DNA from: Paraburkholderia dioscoreae
GTDB taxonomy: Bacteria > Pseudomonadota > Gammaproteobacteria > Burkholderiales > Burkholderiaceae
DNA: 64,000 nt
Assembly: GCF_902459535.1 (NCBI RefSeq)
Contig: NZ_LR699554.1
Span: 930,001-994,000, forward strand
Direction of reading: 5' to 3'
A program made the translations under genes and the position numbers. Shown in pieces: positions 27,793 through 37,046 of this stretch. Numbering within the stretch: the stretch's first letter is position 1; each line of letters begins with the position of its first letter. The notes beneath the pieces are model-generated. The model was not told the DNA's origin. It did no database searches and saw only the letters and a list, made by a program, of their open reading frames with translations.

Positions 27793-28023
27793 CTAATTGC
27801 CCGCACGCCTGCTGCCGACCGCACCGCACCACAGTTCGCCTTTGTCCATCATCTGCGCATCCTGCGCGGACATGCCCGCGCAGGTGCCGCGCATGTCCTG
27901 CGTTTCGCGCTGGGTGCGCGCGAGTGCCGCACGGTTCATCTCGCCCTGAAGCCAACTGCCGAAGCACGCAATCGATCCGGCCGCGACGGCCGCCCACATC
28001 CATTCTATTTTGCTCAAACGCAT
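27793..28023 (-). CDS. Small membrane-anchored hypothetical protein, 76 aa
   Basis: MRLSKIEWMWAAVAAGSIAC is a probable uncleaved anchor or signal, followed by a charged region (RTQRETQDMRGTCAGMSAQD) and WCGAVG. The three cysteines include two in the likely periplasmic part. I do not recognise the family. No clear ribosome site precedes the ATG, so confidence is moderate. Confidence 0.5.
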   Translation of the reverse strand: MRLSKIEWMWAAVAAGSIACFGSWLQGEMNRAALARTQRETQDMRGTCAGMSAQDAQMMDKGELWCGAVGSRRAGN

Positions 28024-28520
28024 TGTCTGTTTTTTGTCCGGCTCGTCGACTGCCCGGAAGACAGGCCGCCCTGCAGCGGGCGACGCTGCCTTTAACCGCC
28101 GGCGGCGGATTGGGCAGGAGAACGTTTATCGGCATTCGCGCCGCGGTTCTTTAGAAGCGGTGTCGCCGGATTTCCGCATGGCGCTATTTCATGGCGGCTA
28201 TTGCGTGTTATCACGTAGACCGCTCGCGTTTCGTGGTTTTGCGTTTTTCACCACCCGGCGGCACGCTAAAGATTCCGAATAAATTGCCGTCAAATGCAGA
28301 TGAGCGCGATTGCTGTATCTCACCTGACGGAATTTTTTCGACTCCGGTGAAGCCGAAAACCAAAAATGGTTTCCTTAGCGCTATCATCGTTTCTCTTCGC
28401 GCCCGGCCAAATGCCTCATGCAGAGCATATCTGTATGAAGAAAGCCGCCGGGCGGCCGTTCGCGGGTCGATTCCGCGCGTTGACGCTCGTCACAAGGCCT
28501 TCGGCTAAACGGTGTTGTAT
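28024..28520. other. About 0.5-kb intergenic region before the PotD-like gene
   Basis: Noticeably A/T-richer than flanking genes, especially 28240-28400. It presumably holds the promoters of the divergent small-protein gene and of the binding-protein/diguanylate-cyclase operon. I see no strong sigma-70 hexamer pair, no sigma-54 motif and no credible gene. Confidence 0.5.
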
Positions 28521-29666
28521 ATGCACATGATGTTGATGGCAGATGAAAAGCGCCTTTGTAAACGATTCTTTCACTTTCGAATCGCCGCATGTGCGCGCGC
28601 GCATTTATTGCGTCGCAGCGTTTGTGCGGGATTTTTGACATTTCTGATCGCCGCGGTTTTCTGCCTGAGTCTTTTTTCGGCGGCGCCGGTTAAAGCCGAC
28701 GACAAAGTTTTGCGTGTGCTGGCATGGCCCGGCTACGCGGACGCCGACGTGGTAAATCATTTCGAAGCGCGTTACAAAGCCAGAGTGGAAGTCACGCTGG
28801 TCGATTCCGACGAGGCGCTGTGGGCTCAGATGCATGCCAAAGGAACGCCGCCGTTCGACGTGCTCGCCGCCAATACCGCTGAAATCCAGCGCTATACCGA
28901 GGCCAATCTGCTGGCGCCGCTCGATCTCGCCAGGTTGCCGAACACCCGAAAACAATTGCCGCGTTTTCAGGCGCTCGCGTCGATCGGCGGCCTCACGTCG
29001 GGCGGCAAGGCTTACGCCATTCCGTTTACATATTCGTCGATGGGGCTGATCTACGACCGCAAGCAGGTCGCCGTGGCACCGCGCACCATGCGCGAATTGT
29101 GGAATCCGCGTTACCGCGGCAAGGTGCTCGACTTCAATAGCGCGCAGCACAATTTCTCATTCACGGCGTTGGCGCTCGGCTATCCCCATCCTTTTCAGCT
29201 CGACCCAACGGAAATGCGCACGATTGCTCACAAGCTCGTCGATCTGCGCCGCAATCTGCTGACCTATTACACGTTGCCCGAGGAGGCGACCGCCTTTTTC
29301 ATCCAGCATAAGGTCGCGCTGATGTTCGGCAACTACGGCACCCAGCAGGTCGAATTGCTGCGCCGCGCGGGAGCCGACGTGGGCTACGTGATTCCCGACG
29401 AAGGCGCGCTCGCGTGGCTGGATTGCTGGTCGATGACGCGCGCCGCGGCCGATCCGCCGCTTGCGCTCGCATGGATCAATTACATGCTCGAACCGGACGT
29501 CAGCGCATTGCTCACGCAGCGCCAGGGACTCGCCAACACATTGACGGCGCCCGTGGAAAGCAGCGATAGCGCGCGCATCGTGTGGATCGGGCCGGTGGAA
29601 AATATTCAGCGGCGCGAGGATCTGTGGGCCAGAATCGTGTCCGGGGACCGGTCGGAGCGTTTTTGA
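28521..29666 (+). CDS. PotD/NspS-like periplasmic polyamine-type binding protein
   Basis: About 381 aa. After a long basic N-terminus comes a hydrophobic signal (FLTFLIAAVFCLSLFSAAPV, then KADDK). The mature protein is of the spermidine/putrescine-binding type: LRVLAWPGYADADVVNHFEA, DVLAANTAEIQRYTEANLL and AIPFTYSSMGLIYDR. No ABC permease or ATPase is near. Instead the stop overlaps the start of a membrane diguanylate cyclase by one base, which suggests signalling rather than transport, as with NspS and MbaA of Vibrio cholerae. The start is uncertain among ATGs at 28521, 28527, 28530 and 28536; none has a good ribosome site. Confidence 0.85.
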   Translation: MHMMLMADEKRLCKRFFHFRIAACARAHLLRRSVCAGFLTFLIAAVFCLSLFSAAPVKADDKVLRVLAWPGYADADVVNHFEARYKARVEVTLVDSDEALWAQMHAKGTPPFDVLAANTAEIQRYTEANLLAPLDLARLPNTRKQLPRFQALASIGGLTSGGKAYAIPFTYSSMGLIYDRKQVAVAPRTMRELWNPRYRGKVLDFNSAQHNFSFTALALGYPHPFQLDPTEMRTIAHKLVDLRRNLLTYYTLPEEATAFFIQHKVALMFGNYGTQQVELLRRAGADVGYVIPDEGALAWLDCWSMTRAAADPPLALAWINYMLEPDVSALLTQRQGLANTLTAPVESSDSARIVWIGPVENIQRREDLWARIVSGDRSERF

Positions 29667-31489
29667 TGATACGCCCGGGGCTGACCTTCAAATTATCCGT
29701 GCTGCTCGCGTGCATCGGCGTGCTCGCATCCGGCGCGACCGGCTACTACGCCTATCATGCCAATCGCGCGATGCTCGTGAACGAGGCCGGGCGCAGCCTG
29801 CTCACGTCGACGGAATTGTTGGGTCAGCGCTTCTCCGCCTCGATCGACGATATCGGCGCCGACGTGCTCGTACTCGCGAGCATGCCATCCACGGCGAAGG
29901 TCGCGCAGACCGACGACGGCGCCGGCCCGAACGTGGCACGCGAACGACTGGCACAGGTGTATTCCAGTTTCATGGTTCATCACCTCGAATACCTGCAAAT
30001 CCGGCTGATCACGCGCCAGCACTACGGGCTCGAACTGGTCCGCTTCGACCGCGACTCGGACGGCCTCGTGCGGGTCGAAAGGGGCAACCTGCAGGAAAAA
30101 GGTCAGTTTGCCTATGTGTTCGACACGCTGACGTTTGCGCCGGGCCGCATTTACACCTCGCCGATTTCGGTCAACCACGAGTACGGCACGCATGCTGCGC
30201 AGGGCAAGCCTACACTGCGGCTCGGTACGCCCGTGTCGAACGCGAGCGGCGAGGTGGTGGGCGTGGTCGTGATCGATATCGATCTGGCGGTTTTGCTCAA
30301 GCGGCTGCAAAGCGATTTGCCGAGCGACTATCAGGTCTATCTGGCCAACGAGTGGGGCGATTTCCTCGTTCATCCCGACGCCTCGAAAACCTTCGGCTTC
30401 GATCGGGGCCGGCGCGTGCTGATGCAGGACAGTTTCTCCGTCACGAGACCACTCTTCGAACAGTCGCAGGGCGAGGTGCTGGCAAACGGTCTTGCACAGC
30501 CGCGGCAGGCCGCGGGTCAGGTGCTCGCTTTCGTGCGCAGACCGTTCGGCGATCTGGAGGGCAACCGCTTCATCGTGCTCGGTCTCGCCAAACCGCTCGA
30601 CGACGTCCTGTCCGGCGCGAATCTGCTCGGCAACCAGATCGTGCGCATGGTGCTGATTTTCAGTGTGCTGGCGCTGTTTCTCGCCATTCTGTTCGCACGC
30701 GCGCTGACCAAGCCGCTGCACATTCTCGCGCACGCAGCGACGCATCTGTTCGCCGAACATGCCATGCATACGCTGCCGCTCAACCGCACCGACGAGATCG
30801 GCGTACTGGCGCGCTGCTTCGAGCGGCTGCGCCGCGAAATCAAATCGCAGATGGACGTGCTGCACGCCAAGCAGCGTGAGCTCGTGCATCTCGCCACGCA
30901 CGACGTGCTGACCGGACTGCCTAACCGCGTCCTGTTCATGGAGAAGCTCGAAAACGCGATCGAGGAAGCGGCGCGGCGTCAGGAGTGCCTCGCCGTGCTG
31001 TTCGTCGACCTCGACCGCTTCAAGCAGATCAACGATCAGTTCGGCCATTCCGTCGGCGACAAGGTGCTCGCCGCGGTGGCGCGCCGCCTGAAGCAGGTGC
31101 TCTGTTCCGCGGACGTGGTGGCGCGTTTGGGCGGCGACGAATTCATCGTGTTGATCGAAGGGCCGCGTTCGCAAGAAGCGGCGCCCGCGATCGCCTCGCG
31201 CATCATGGCGACGTTGAACGAAGAAGTGCGGATAGACGGGCAAAGCATGACGGTGGGCGCGAGCATCGGCATCAGCCAGTTCCCCGACGACAGCGGCACG
31301 GCGGAGGAACTCCTGCTCAACGCCGACGCGGCAATGTACGCGGCCAAATCCGGCGGACGCTGTGCGTATTTGCGTTACCACGATGTGCTCGAAGCACGCC
31401 GGCGCGAACAGGCTGAGCAAGCCGGGCAGCCTTATATGCGCGCCGGTGAAGGCGCACCGGAAGGACACGAGGCCGAGCCGACGGCCTGA
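29666..31489 (+). CDS. Membrane diguanylate cyclase with Cache-like sensor and HAMP
   Basis: 607 aa. Membrane helix 1 spans about residues 8-28, a roughly 295-residue periplasmic Cache-like domain contains IRLITRQHYGLELVRFDR and IYTSPISVNHEYG, and helix 2 spans 326-345. A HAMP-like linker and a GGDEF domain follow. RLGGDEF (489-493) and HDVLTGLPNR are intact, so it should make c-di-GMP. The inhibitory I-site RxxD is CSAD (480-483), so product feedback is probably lost. No EAL domain. Translationally coupled to the PotD-like protein by a TGATG overlap; that protein is the likely ligand carrier for the periplasmic domain. Confidence 0.92.
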   Translation: MIRPGLTFKLSVLLACIGVLASGATGYYAYHANRAMLVNEAGRSLLTSTELLGQRFSASIDDIGADVLVLASMPSTAKVAQTDDGAGPNVARERLAQVYSSFMVHHLEYLQIRLITRQHYGLELVRFDRDSDGLVRVERGNLQEKGQFAYVFDTLTFAPGRIYTSPISVNHEYGTHAAQGKPTLRLGTPVSNASGEVVGVVVIDIDLAVLLKRLQSDLPSDYQVYLANEWGDFLVHPDASKTFGFDRGRRVLMQDSFSVTRPLFEQSQGEVLANGLAQPRQAAGQVLAFVRRPFGDLEGNRFIVLGLAKPLDDVLSGANLLGNQIVRMVLIFSVLALFLAILFARALTKPLHILAHAATHLFAEHAMHTLPLNRTDEIGVLARCFERLRREIKSQMDVLHAKQRELVHLATHDVLTGLPNRVLFMEKLENAIEEAARRQECLAVLFVDLDRFKQINDQFGHSVGDKVLAAVARRLKQVLCSADVVARLGGDEFIVLIEGPRSQEAAPAIASRIMATLNEEVRIDGQSMTVGASIGISQFPDDSGTAEELLLNADAAMYAAKSGGRCAYLRYHDVLEARRREQAEQAGQPYMRAGEGAPEGHEAEPTA

Positions 31490-31555
31490 AGCTCGCCGTG
31501 AGCCGCGCGGCAGTTCAACCCGCGCGCGTTCCGCACAACGGCGTCTGTCATACCT

Positions 31556-32689
31556 TCAAACGATCCGGGCCCCGCCGCGATACGTGGCGCGCGGCACCGG
31601 CAGCCTGTCGAGCATCGTCACACGCACGAAGTCCGCGCGCAGGCCGGTTTCGATCGCGCCGCGGTCGTGCAGACCGGCCTTACGCGCCGGTTCGGCGGAA
31701 ACCGTCGACATGGCGCGCGGCAAGGTCCAGCCCGCTTTGTCGACCAGTTCGAACACGGCGGTCATCAGGCTCGAGGGCACGTAATCCGACGAGAGGATAT
31801 CGAGCAAGCCGGCGCGCGCCAGTTCGAGCGCCGACACGTTGCCCGAATGCGAGCCGCCGCGCACGATATTCGGCGCGCCCATGATGGTCGAAATGCCGTG
31901 CTCGCGCGCGGCCTCGGCCGCGATGCGCGTGGTGGGGAACTCGGCGAGCACGATGCCTTCCTCCTTGGCCTGCTCGACGTGTTCGATCAGGGTGTCGTCG
32001 TGGCTCGCCACCGGAATGCCGAGCCGGTTGCAGCGCGTCACGATCTCGCGGCGGTGCGCGTCGGCGTAACGTGCCTGTTCGACCGACAGTTCGGTCAGCG
32101 CGGTCGCGACGTGTTCGTCGCTCAGCTTGCCGTTGCGTTCCTGGAAGCGGCGCCATTGTTCGCGGTCATGCCATTGGCGCTGGCCCGGCGTGTGATCCAT
32201 CACCGAGGCGAGCCGCAGTAACGGATGCGCGCACAACGAATCGAACACTTCCACCACGTCGGCGGTGGCGATTTCGCAGCGCAGATGCAGAAAGTGTTCG
32301 GCGCGCAGCAGCTTGCGCTCGGAGAAGCGCGTGAGCGATTCGGCGCATTGCGTCTGCAGATCGCGGCCCCGCAATCCCACGTTCGTGCGCGAACCGATAG
32401 CGAGCGCGTCGAACACGGTGGTGATGCCGGCCGCGGCCACCTGGGCGTCGTGAATCACGAAGGCGGCGTCGGTATTCCATTGCACGCCCGGACGCGGTGC
32501 GAGATGCTTCTCGAGGTTGTCCGTGTGCAGTTCGATCAGGCCGGGCAACAGATAGTCGCCGTCCCAATCTTCGGCTTCGCGCGCCGCGGTCGTGCCGCGC
32601 TCGACCTCGCGGATCATGCCGTCTTCGACGCGTACCACGCCGGTGAATACTTCGTCTCGCGTCACGATGCGAGCGTTCCTGATCAACAT
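31556..32689 (-). CDS. phnM: Ribose 1-methylphosphonate 5-triphosphate diphosphatase (PhnM)
   Basis: 377 aa amidohydrolase-superfamily enzyme of the C-P lyase pathway; it removes pyrophosphate from 5-triphosphoribosyl 1-phosphonate. LLPGLIELHTDNLEKHLAPR carries the metal-binding H-x-D, and SVMDHTPGQRQ, VASHDDTLIEHVEQAK and LSSDYVPSSLM are conserved PhnM segments. It is the last gene of the minus-strand operon, 95 nt after phnL. It converges with the diguanylate cyclase gene, with no clear terminator in the 66-bp gap. Confidence 0.96.
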   Translation of the reverse strand: MLIRNARIVTRDEVFTGVVRVEDGMIREVERGTTAAREAEDWDGDYLLPGLIELHTDNLEKHLAPRPGVQWNTDAAFVIHDAQVAAAGITTVFDALAIGSRTNVGLRGRDLQTQCAESLTRFSERKLLRAEHFLHLRCEIATADVVEVFDSLCAHPLLRLASVMDHTPGQRQWHDREQWRRFQERNGKLSDEHVATALTELSVEQARYADAHRREIVTRCNRLGIPVASHDDTLIEHVEQAKEEGIVLAEFPTTRIAAEAAREHGISTIMGAPNIVRGGSHSGNVSALELARAGLLDILSSDYVPSSLMTAVFELVDKAGWTLPRAMSTVSAEPARKAGLHDRGAIETGLRADFVRVTMLDRLPVPRATYRGGARIV

Positions 32690-32784
32690 CGACTTGCTCC
32701 GTAGTCAGTCAGACTTGAGTGTGGGCGTTTTATGCAGCGCCGCGTGCGTCAGTGTAGTGCCGCCGCGCGCCGGTTTTGTGATAT

Positions 32785-33549
32785 TCAGTGACGAAGCGGC
32801 GGCTTCAGTTCCAGGCGGCGCGTGGCCACCTTGTTGCGCGTATCTTCGTCGTGAAAGATGCCGACGATCGCCGCGCCGCGCTCGCGCGCTTCGACGATCA
32901 GATCCGCGACCACGTTGCGGTTTTCCGCGTCGAGCGAGGCCGTCGGTTCATCGAGCAGAAGCAGCGGATGCTCCGCGATCAAACCGCGTGCGATATTCAC
33001 GCGCTGCTGCTCGCCGCCCGAGAACGTGGCGGGCGCGAGCAGCCATAGCCTCTCCGGCACATTCAATCTGGCCAGCAGCGCGGCGGCGCGCGAGCGTGCT
33101 TCGGGTTCCGGCACGCCGCGCGAGAGCAGCGGCTCGGCAACGAGCGTGAGCGTCGGCACGCGTGGAATCACACGCAGAAACTGGCTCACGTAGCCGACCA
33201 CGCCGCGGCGCAGGCGCAACACGTCGTGCGGTTCGGCGCCGGTGATCGAGACGGGCTGGCCGCCGTTTGCTGCGTCGCGAATCGCGATCGAGCCGCTCGT
33301 CGCCAGATAATTGCCGTACAGGCAGCGCAGCAGCGTGCTCTTGCCCGCGCCGGACGGCCCGACCAGCACCACGCATTCGCCGCGCTCGACTTCGAGCGAG
33401 ACGCCCGCGAGCGCTTCGATCCGCACGCCGCCCTGACCATGCAGGATAAAGGTTTTGCCGATATCGACCGCGCGCAGCATCAGCGCCGCGTTGTCGATGA
33501 ACGCGCGCTCACCGGCGCGCGCTTCAGTGCCTGTTTCAATGGATCGCAT
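32785..33549 (-). CDS. phnL: C-P lyase ATP-binding subunit PhnL
   Basis: 254 aa ABC-type ATPase. Walker A is GPSGAGKST, the signature is FSGGEQQRVNIARG, and Walker B is LLLLDEPTASLD. PhnL works with the PhnGHIJ core in forming ribose 1-phosphonate triphosphate rather than in membrane transport. The frame is open upstream to 34065, antisense-like to phnK; the ATG at 33549 (MRSIETGTEA) lies just 8 nt past the phnK stop and is taken as start. Confidence 0.94.
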   Translation of the reverse strand: MRSIETGTEARAGERAFIDNAALMLRAVDIGKTFILHGQGGVRIEALAGVSLEVERGECVVLVGPSGAGKSTLLRCLYGNYLATSGSIAIRDAANGGQPVSITGAEPHDVLRLRRGVVGYVSQFLRVIPRVPTLTLVAEPLLSRGVPEPEARSRAAALLARLNVPERLWLLAPATFSGGEQQRVNIARGLIAEHPLLLLDEPTASLDAENRNVVADLIVEARERGAAIVGIFHDEDTRNKVATRRLELKPPLRH

Positions 33550-33557
33550 TGTGAGCC

Positions 33558-34328
33558 TCAAACCGGCAGAACCGAGGAAACCAGCGTTTGCGTGTACGGG
33601 TGCTGCGGATCGTCGAGCACCTGGTCGGTCAGACCTGCCTCGACGACTTCGCCGCCCTGCATGACCATCAACCTGTGCGCGAGCAAGCGCGCGACGCCGA
33701 TATCGTGCGTGACGATCAGCACCGACAGATGCAGCGTGGACGTCAGCGTGCGCAGCAGATCGAGCAGGCGTGCCTGCACCGAGACGTCGAGACCGGCGGT
33801 GGGTTCGTCCATGAAGACGAGCCGCGGACCGGTCACGAGATTGCGCGCGATCTGCAAACGCTGCTGCATGCCCCCTGAAAACGCCGCCGGAAATTCGTCG
33901 ATGCGCGAGGAATCGAGTTCGACGCGCTCCATCCATTGCGTGGCCGCGTAACGGATATCGCCGTAGTGACGCGCGCCGACGGCCATCAACGGTTCGCCGA
34001 TGTTCGCGCCGGCCGAGACGCCGCTGCGCAGTCCGTCGCGCGGATTCTGCTGGACGAGGCCCCACTCGGTGCGCATCAGCAGACGGCGGCGCGGTTCGGA
34101 CAACGCCAGCAGATCGAGTTGGTCGCCGTGAGTCGCCGTGTAGTGAAGCGAGCCGCTGTCGGCCGCGGTTTTCAGCGCGAGCGTATTCAACAGTGTGGTC
34201 TTGCCCGAGCCGGATTCACCGACGATGCACAACACCTCGCCCGGATACAGATCGAAGCTGACGTTTCGGCAGCCGTTGCGGCCGCCGTATTGTTTGGTGA
34301 GCGAGCGGGCGCTCAGCAGCGGCGTCAT
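33558..34328 (-). CDS. phnK: C-P lyase ATP-binding subunit PhnK
   Basis: 256 aa ABC-type ATPase that docks on the C-P lyase core complex. Walker A is GESGSGKTT, the signature is FSGGMQQRLQIARN, and Walker B is LVFMDEPTAGLD; the tail DDPQHPYTQTLVSSVL resembles oligopeptide-importer ATPases. The ATG at 34328 overlaps the phnJ stop by 4 nt, indicating translational coupling. Confidence 0.94.
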   Translation of the reverse strand: MTPLLSARSLTKQYGGRNGCRNVSFDLYPGEVLCIVGESGSGKTTLLNTLALKTAADSGSLHYTATHGDQLDLLALSEPRRRLLMRTEWGLVQQNPRDGLRSGVSAGANIGEPLMAVGARHYGDIRYAATQWMERVELDSSRIDEFPAAFSGGMQQRLQIARNLVTGPRLVFMDEPTAGLDVSVQARLLDLLRTLTSTLHLSVLIVTHDIGVARLLAHRLMVMQGGEVVEAGLTDQVLDDPQHPYTQTLVSSVLPV

Positions 34329-35257
34329 GTGGGTTCTCCTTTGCCTGCTTCGCGCAACGGCAAATCGAAGTCGGCGTCGCCGCGGCGTTCGTGGCAGTAG
34401 TCGCTGTCGGAGCAGACGAACATACGTTTGCCCGCATCGTCGACGATCATTTCGTCGAGAAAGCTTTCCGTCGAGCCACACAACGCGCAGGCGTGCTGCC
34501 ACTTCTGCACTTCGAACGGATGATCGTCGAAGTCGAGACTGCGCACCGGCGTGTATGGCGGAATCGCGTGAATGCGCCGTTCGCGGCCGGCACCGAACAA
34601 TTGCAGTGCGGGGTTCATGTGCATTTTCGGGTTATCGAACTTCGGAATCGGCGAGGGCGAAGCCAGATAGCGGTGGTTGACGATCACCGGGTAGTCGTAG
34701 GTGGTCGCGATGCTGCCGTGATGCACGATGTCCTCGTAGAGCTTCACGCTGATCAGGCCGTAATCGGCGAGCGCGTGCAGCTTTCTGCATTCGGCGACGC
34801 GCGGTTCGAGCCGAAAGAGCGGCTCGGGCATCGGCACCTGATAGACCAGAATCTGCCGCTCGGTGAGCGGCGTTTCGGGAATGCGGTGACGGGTCTGGAT
34901 GATCGTCGCGTCGACGGTGCGGCGCGTGGTCGCCACGCCGGTGGTGCGCGCGAAGAAACGGCGGATGTTGACCGCGTTGGTCGTTTCGTCGGAGCCCTGA
35001 TCGATGACTTTCAGCGTGTCCTTTCTGCCGATGATCGCCGCGGTGACCTGAATGCCGCCGGTGCCCCAGCCGAACGGCAGCGGCATTTCACGCGAGGCGA
35101 ACGGCACCTGATAACCCGGCACGGCAACGGCCTTGAGCAGGGCGCGGCGCAGCATGCGTTTGGTCTGTTCGTCGAGGTACGCGAAGTTGTAGCCGTCGGC
35201 TGCGCGGTCGTATGACGCAGTGGACGCGCCGGCGAGAGATGTGTCGGGCGCATTCAT
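34325..35257 (-). CDS. phnJ: Carbon-phosphorus lyase PhnJ
   Basis: 310 aa radical-SAM enzyme that breaks the C-P bond of ribose 1-phosphonate 5-phosphate, releasing the alkane. The cysteine array C-x2-C-x21-C-x5-C (CALCG to DYCHE) has exactly the spacing of the E. coli iron-sulfur and catalytic cysteines. YNFAYLDEQTKRMLRRALLK and MPLPFGWGTGGIQ are conserved. It overlaps phnI and phnK by 4 nt on each side. Confidence 0.97.
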   Translation of the reverse strand: MNAPDTSLAGASTASYDRAADGYNFAYLDEQTKRMLRRALLKAVAVPGYQVPFASREMPLPFGWGTGGIQVTAAIIGRKDTLKVIDQGSDETTNAVNIRRFFARTTGVATTRRTVDATIIQTRHRIPETPLTERQILVYQVPMPEPLFRLEPRVAECRKLHALADYGLISVKLYEDIVHHGSIATTYDYPVIVNHRYLASPSPIPKFDNPKMHMNPALQLFGAGRERRIHAIPPYTPVRSLDFDDHPFEVQKWQHACALCGSTESFLDEMIVDDAGKRMFVCSDSDYCHERRGDADFDLPLREAGKGEPT

Positions 35258-36435
35258 GCTGCCTGCTCCTGCTGACCGTTGGTTTGATCGAGGCGCTGGT
35301 TCGTGCCTTGATCCTCGCTGTGCGCGGCGTGCTGCGCGCGCAGTCGCCGTACGAGTTCAAGCTCCGACTGAAAGTCGACGTAATGCGGCAGCTTCAGATG
35401 CTGCACGAAACCGGACGCTTCGACGTTATCGCTATGCGAGAGCATGAACTCGATATCCTGCGTCGGCGAGGCCAGTGTTTCGCCGAGTTCTTCGGCGCGC
35501 AACGCGCGGTCCACGAGCGCCATCGCCATTGCCTTGCGCTCCGAGTGGCCGAACGCGAGACCGTAGCCTTGCGTGAACGTCGGCGGGACATCGCCGCTGC
35601 CGGCGAACTGGTTGATCATCTGGCATTCGGTCACGTCGATGTCGCCGATTTCGACCGTTTCGCCCAACTCGTCGAGTTCCATCTCCACGGCGATCGTGCC
35701 GAAGCGGATTTCGCCCGCGAATGGATGTGAGTGCGCATAGCCGCGCTGGGTCGCGTAACCCATCGCAAGCAGAAAGCCTTCGTCGCCGCGTGCGAGGTTT
35801 TGCAGGCGTGTGGCGCGGCTTGCGGGAAAGGCGAGCGGTTCGCGCGACAGGTCGCCGGGTTCGGGCGCATTCGGCGTGGGACGTTCCTGTTCGATCAGGC
35901 CTTCCTTGTCGAGCAGGCTGACGACACGCGGCATTGCTTCAGAATCAGCTTCTGCTTTAGACGCAGCGGTTTGAATCGAAGAAGACGCTGCCGCCGCGCT
36001 TGCCGCCGCATCGCGATCCACATGGCCTTCCGCGAGCAGCGCGAAATCCAGCAGACGCTGCGTGTAATCGTAAGTCGCGCCCAGCAATTGCCCGCCTGGC
36101 ACGTCCTTGAAGGTCGCCGAAATGCGGCGCTCCACCTGCATCGCTTCGGTATCGATCGCCCGCGTGTAGCCGAAACGCGGCAACGTGGTGCGATACGCGC
36201 GCAGCAGGAAGATCGCTTCGACGAGATCGCCGGCGGCCTGCTTGATGGCGAGCGCCGCGAGCTCTTCGTCGTAGACCGAACCTTCGGTCATTACGCGCGC
36301 CACCGCGAGGCGCAATTGTTCGCGAATCTGCGCGACGCTGAGCTCGGCCAGCCGCATGTCGCCACGGCGTGCCTGGTCGAGCAGACGCCACGATGCTTCG
36401 ATCGCGCGTTCTCCACCCTTGACGGCAACGTACAT
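35254..36435 (-). CDS. phnI: C-P lyase core subunit PhnI
   Basis: 393 aa. It starts MYVAVKGGERAIEASWRLLD, and the block FAGSGDVPPTFTQGYGLAFG followed by HSERKAMAMALVDRAL is diagnostic. PhnI catalyses displacement of adenine from ATP by phosphonate, assisted by PhnG, PhnH and PhnL. It is about 40 residues longer than the E. coli protein; the extra is mostly an Ala/Ser-rich insert after residue 130 and a Gln-rich tail. Start overlaps the phnH stop (TGATG). Confidence 0.96.
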   Translation of the reverse strand: MYVAVKGGERAIEASWRLLDQARRGDMRLAELSVAQIREQLRLAVARVMTEGSVYDEELAALAIKQAAGDLVEAIFLLRAYRTTLPRFGYTRAIDTEAMQVERRISATFKDVPGGQLLGATYDYTQRLLDFALLAEGHVDRDAAASAAAASSSIQTAASKAEADSEAMPRVVSLLDKEGLIEQERPTPNAPEPGDLSREPLAFPASRATRLQNLARGDEGFLLAMGYATQRGYAHSHPFAGEIRFGTIAVEMELDELGETVEIGDIDVTECQMINQFAGSGDVPPTFTQGYGLAFGHSERKAMAMALVDRALRAEELGETLASPTQDIEFMLSHSDNVEASGFVQHLKLPHYVDFQSELELVRRLRAQHAAHSEDQGTNQRLDQTNGQQEQAA

Positions 36436-37046
36436 CAGTTCACCTTCGCTTGAGTTGTGCGTGGCAGGCCGATCAGGCGCGCGCCGCAGATGAGATAGCA
36501 GTCGACACCGCAGGGAAAAAGCGGCGCGAGGGCGGCGCGTTCGCGCCAGAAATGCCCGGGCAGGCCCACCGGCGCAATCGTCTCGGTGTGCTGGATGCCC
36601 GGTCCGCTCAGCACGACCGGCGCGCCGCCCGTGAGCGCCTCGACGCGGATCAGCAGCGTGACCGATTGCTCGGGCGATTCCGCCGCGCCGAGCGCGAAGC
36701 TTTCCAGCGGCGGCAAGGTGCCGGCGTCGTGGATATAGGCAAAGGCGGCTTGTGCCGGTTCATCAACGAGCGGCGCGCCGGTATGAAAGCGCAATGCCGA
36801 GCCGAGCGCCGTATCCGGTTGCGCGAGCCAAACCGGCGTCGCGTAGTCGCACAGTGCGAGCAGCGCGGCGAAGGCGGCGAGCTCGGCACGCGTGGCGCGC
36901 ACTTCAGGCAGCACGTTTTCGACCACGCCGACCGTGCCCGGACGCGATAGCGCATCGAGCAAGGTGCGGAACACCGCCTGCGTGTCGTGCACCGGGTCTG
37001 CGAAACCCGGCGTCAAGGTGGACAATGCAATCTGTGAGTTTTCCAT
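36435..37046 (-). CDS. phnH: C-P lyase core subunit PhnH
   Basis: 203 aa, usual length. LTPGFADPVHDTQAVFRTLL, then DALSRPG near the N-terminus, and LSGPGIQHTETIAPVGLPG are typical PhnH segments (a PLP-transferase-like fold without PLP). It is a structural member of the PhnGHIJ complex and is translationally coupled to phnG and phnI by TGATG overlaps. Confidence 0.94.
   Translation of the reverse strand: MENSQIALSTLTPGFADPVHDTQAVFRTLLDALSRPGTVGVVENVLPEVRATRAELAAFAALLALCDYATPVWLAQPDTALGSALRFHTGAPLVDEPAQAAFAYIHDAGTLPPLESFALGAAESPEQSVTLLIRVEALTGGAPVVLSGPGIQHTETIAPVGLPGHFWRERAALAPLFPCGVDCYLICGARLIGLPRTTQAKVN

Noticed and set aside
27656..28135. 159-aa minus-strand frame overlapping the 76-aa small protein
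   Set aside because: The alternative frame is Arg/Cys-rich. The 76-aa frame has a proper hydrophobic N-terminus.
29693..31468. 591-aa minus-strand frame opposite the diguanylate cyclase
   Set aside because: Mirror of a confident GGDEF gene, His/Gln/Arg-rich.
33550..34065. Longer phnL frame running back over phnK
   Set aside because: The sequence is a shifted-frame shadow of phnK, and an ATG follows the phnK stop at 8 nt.
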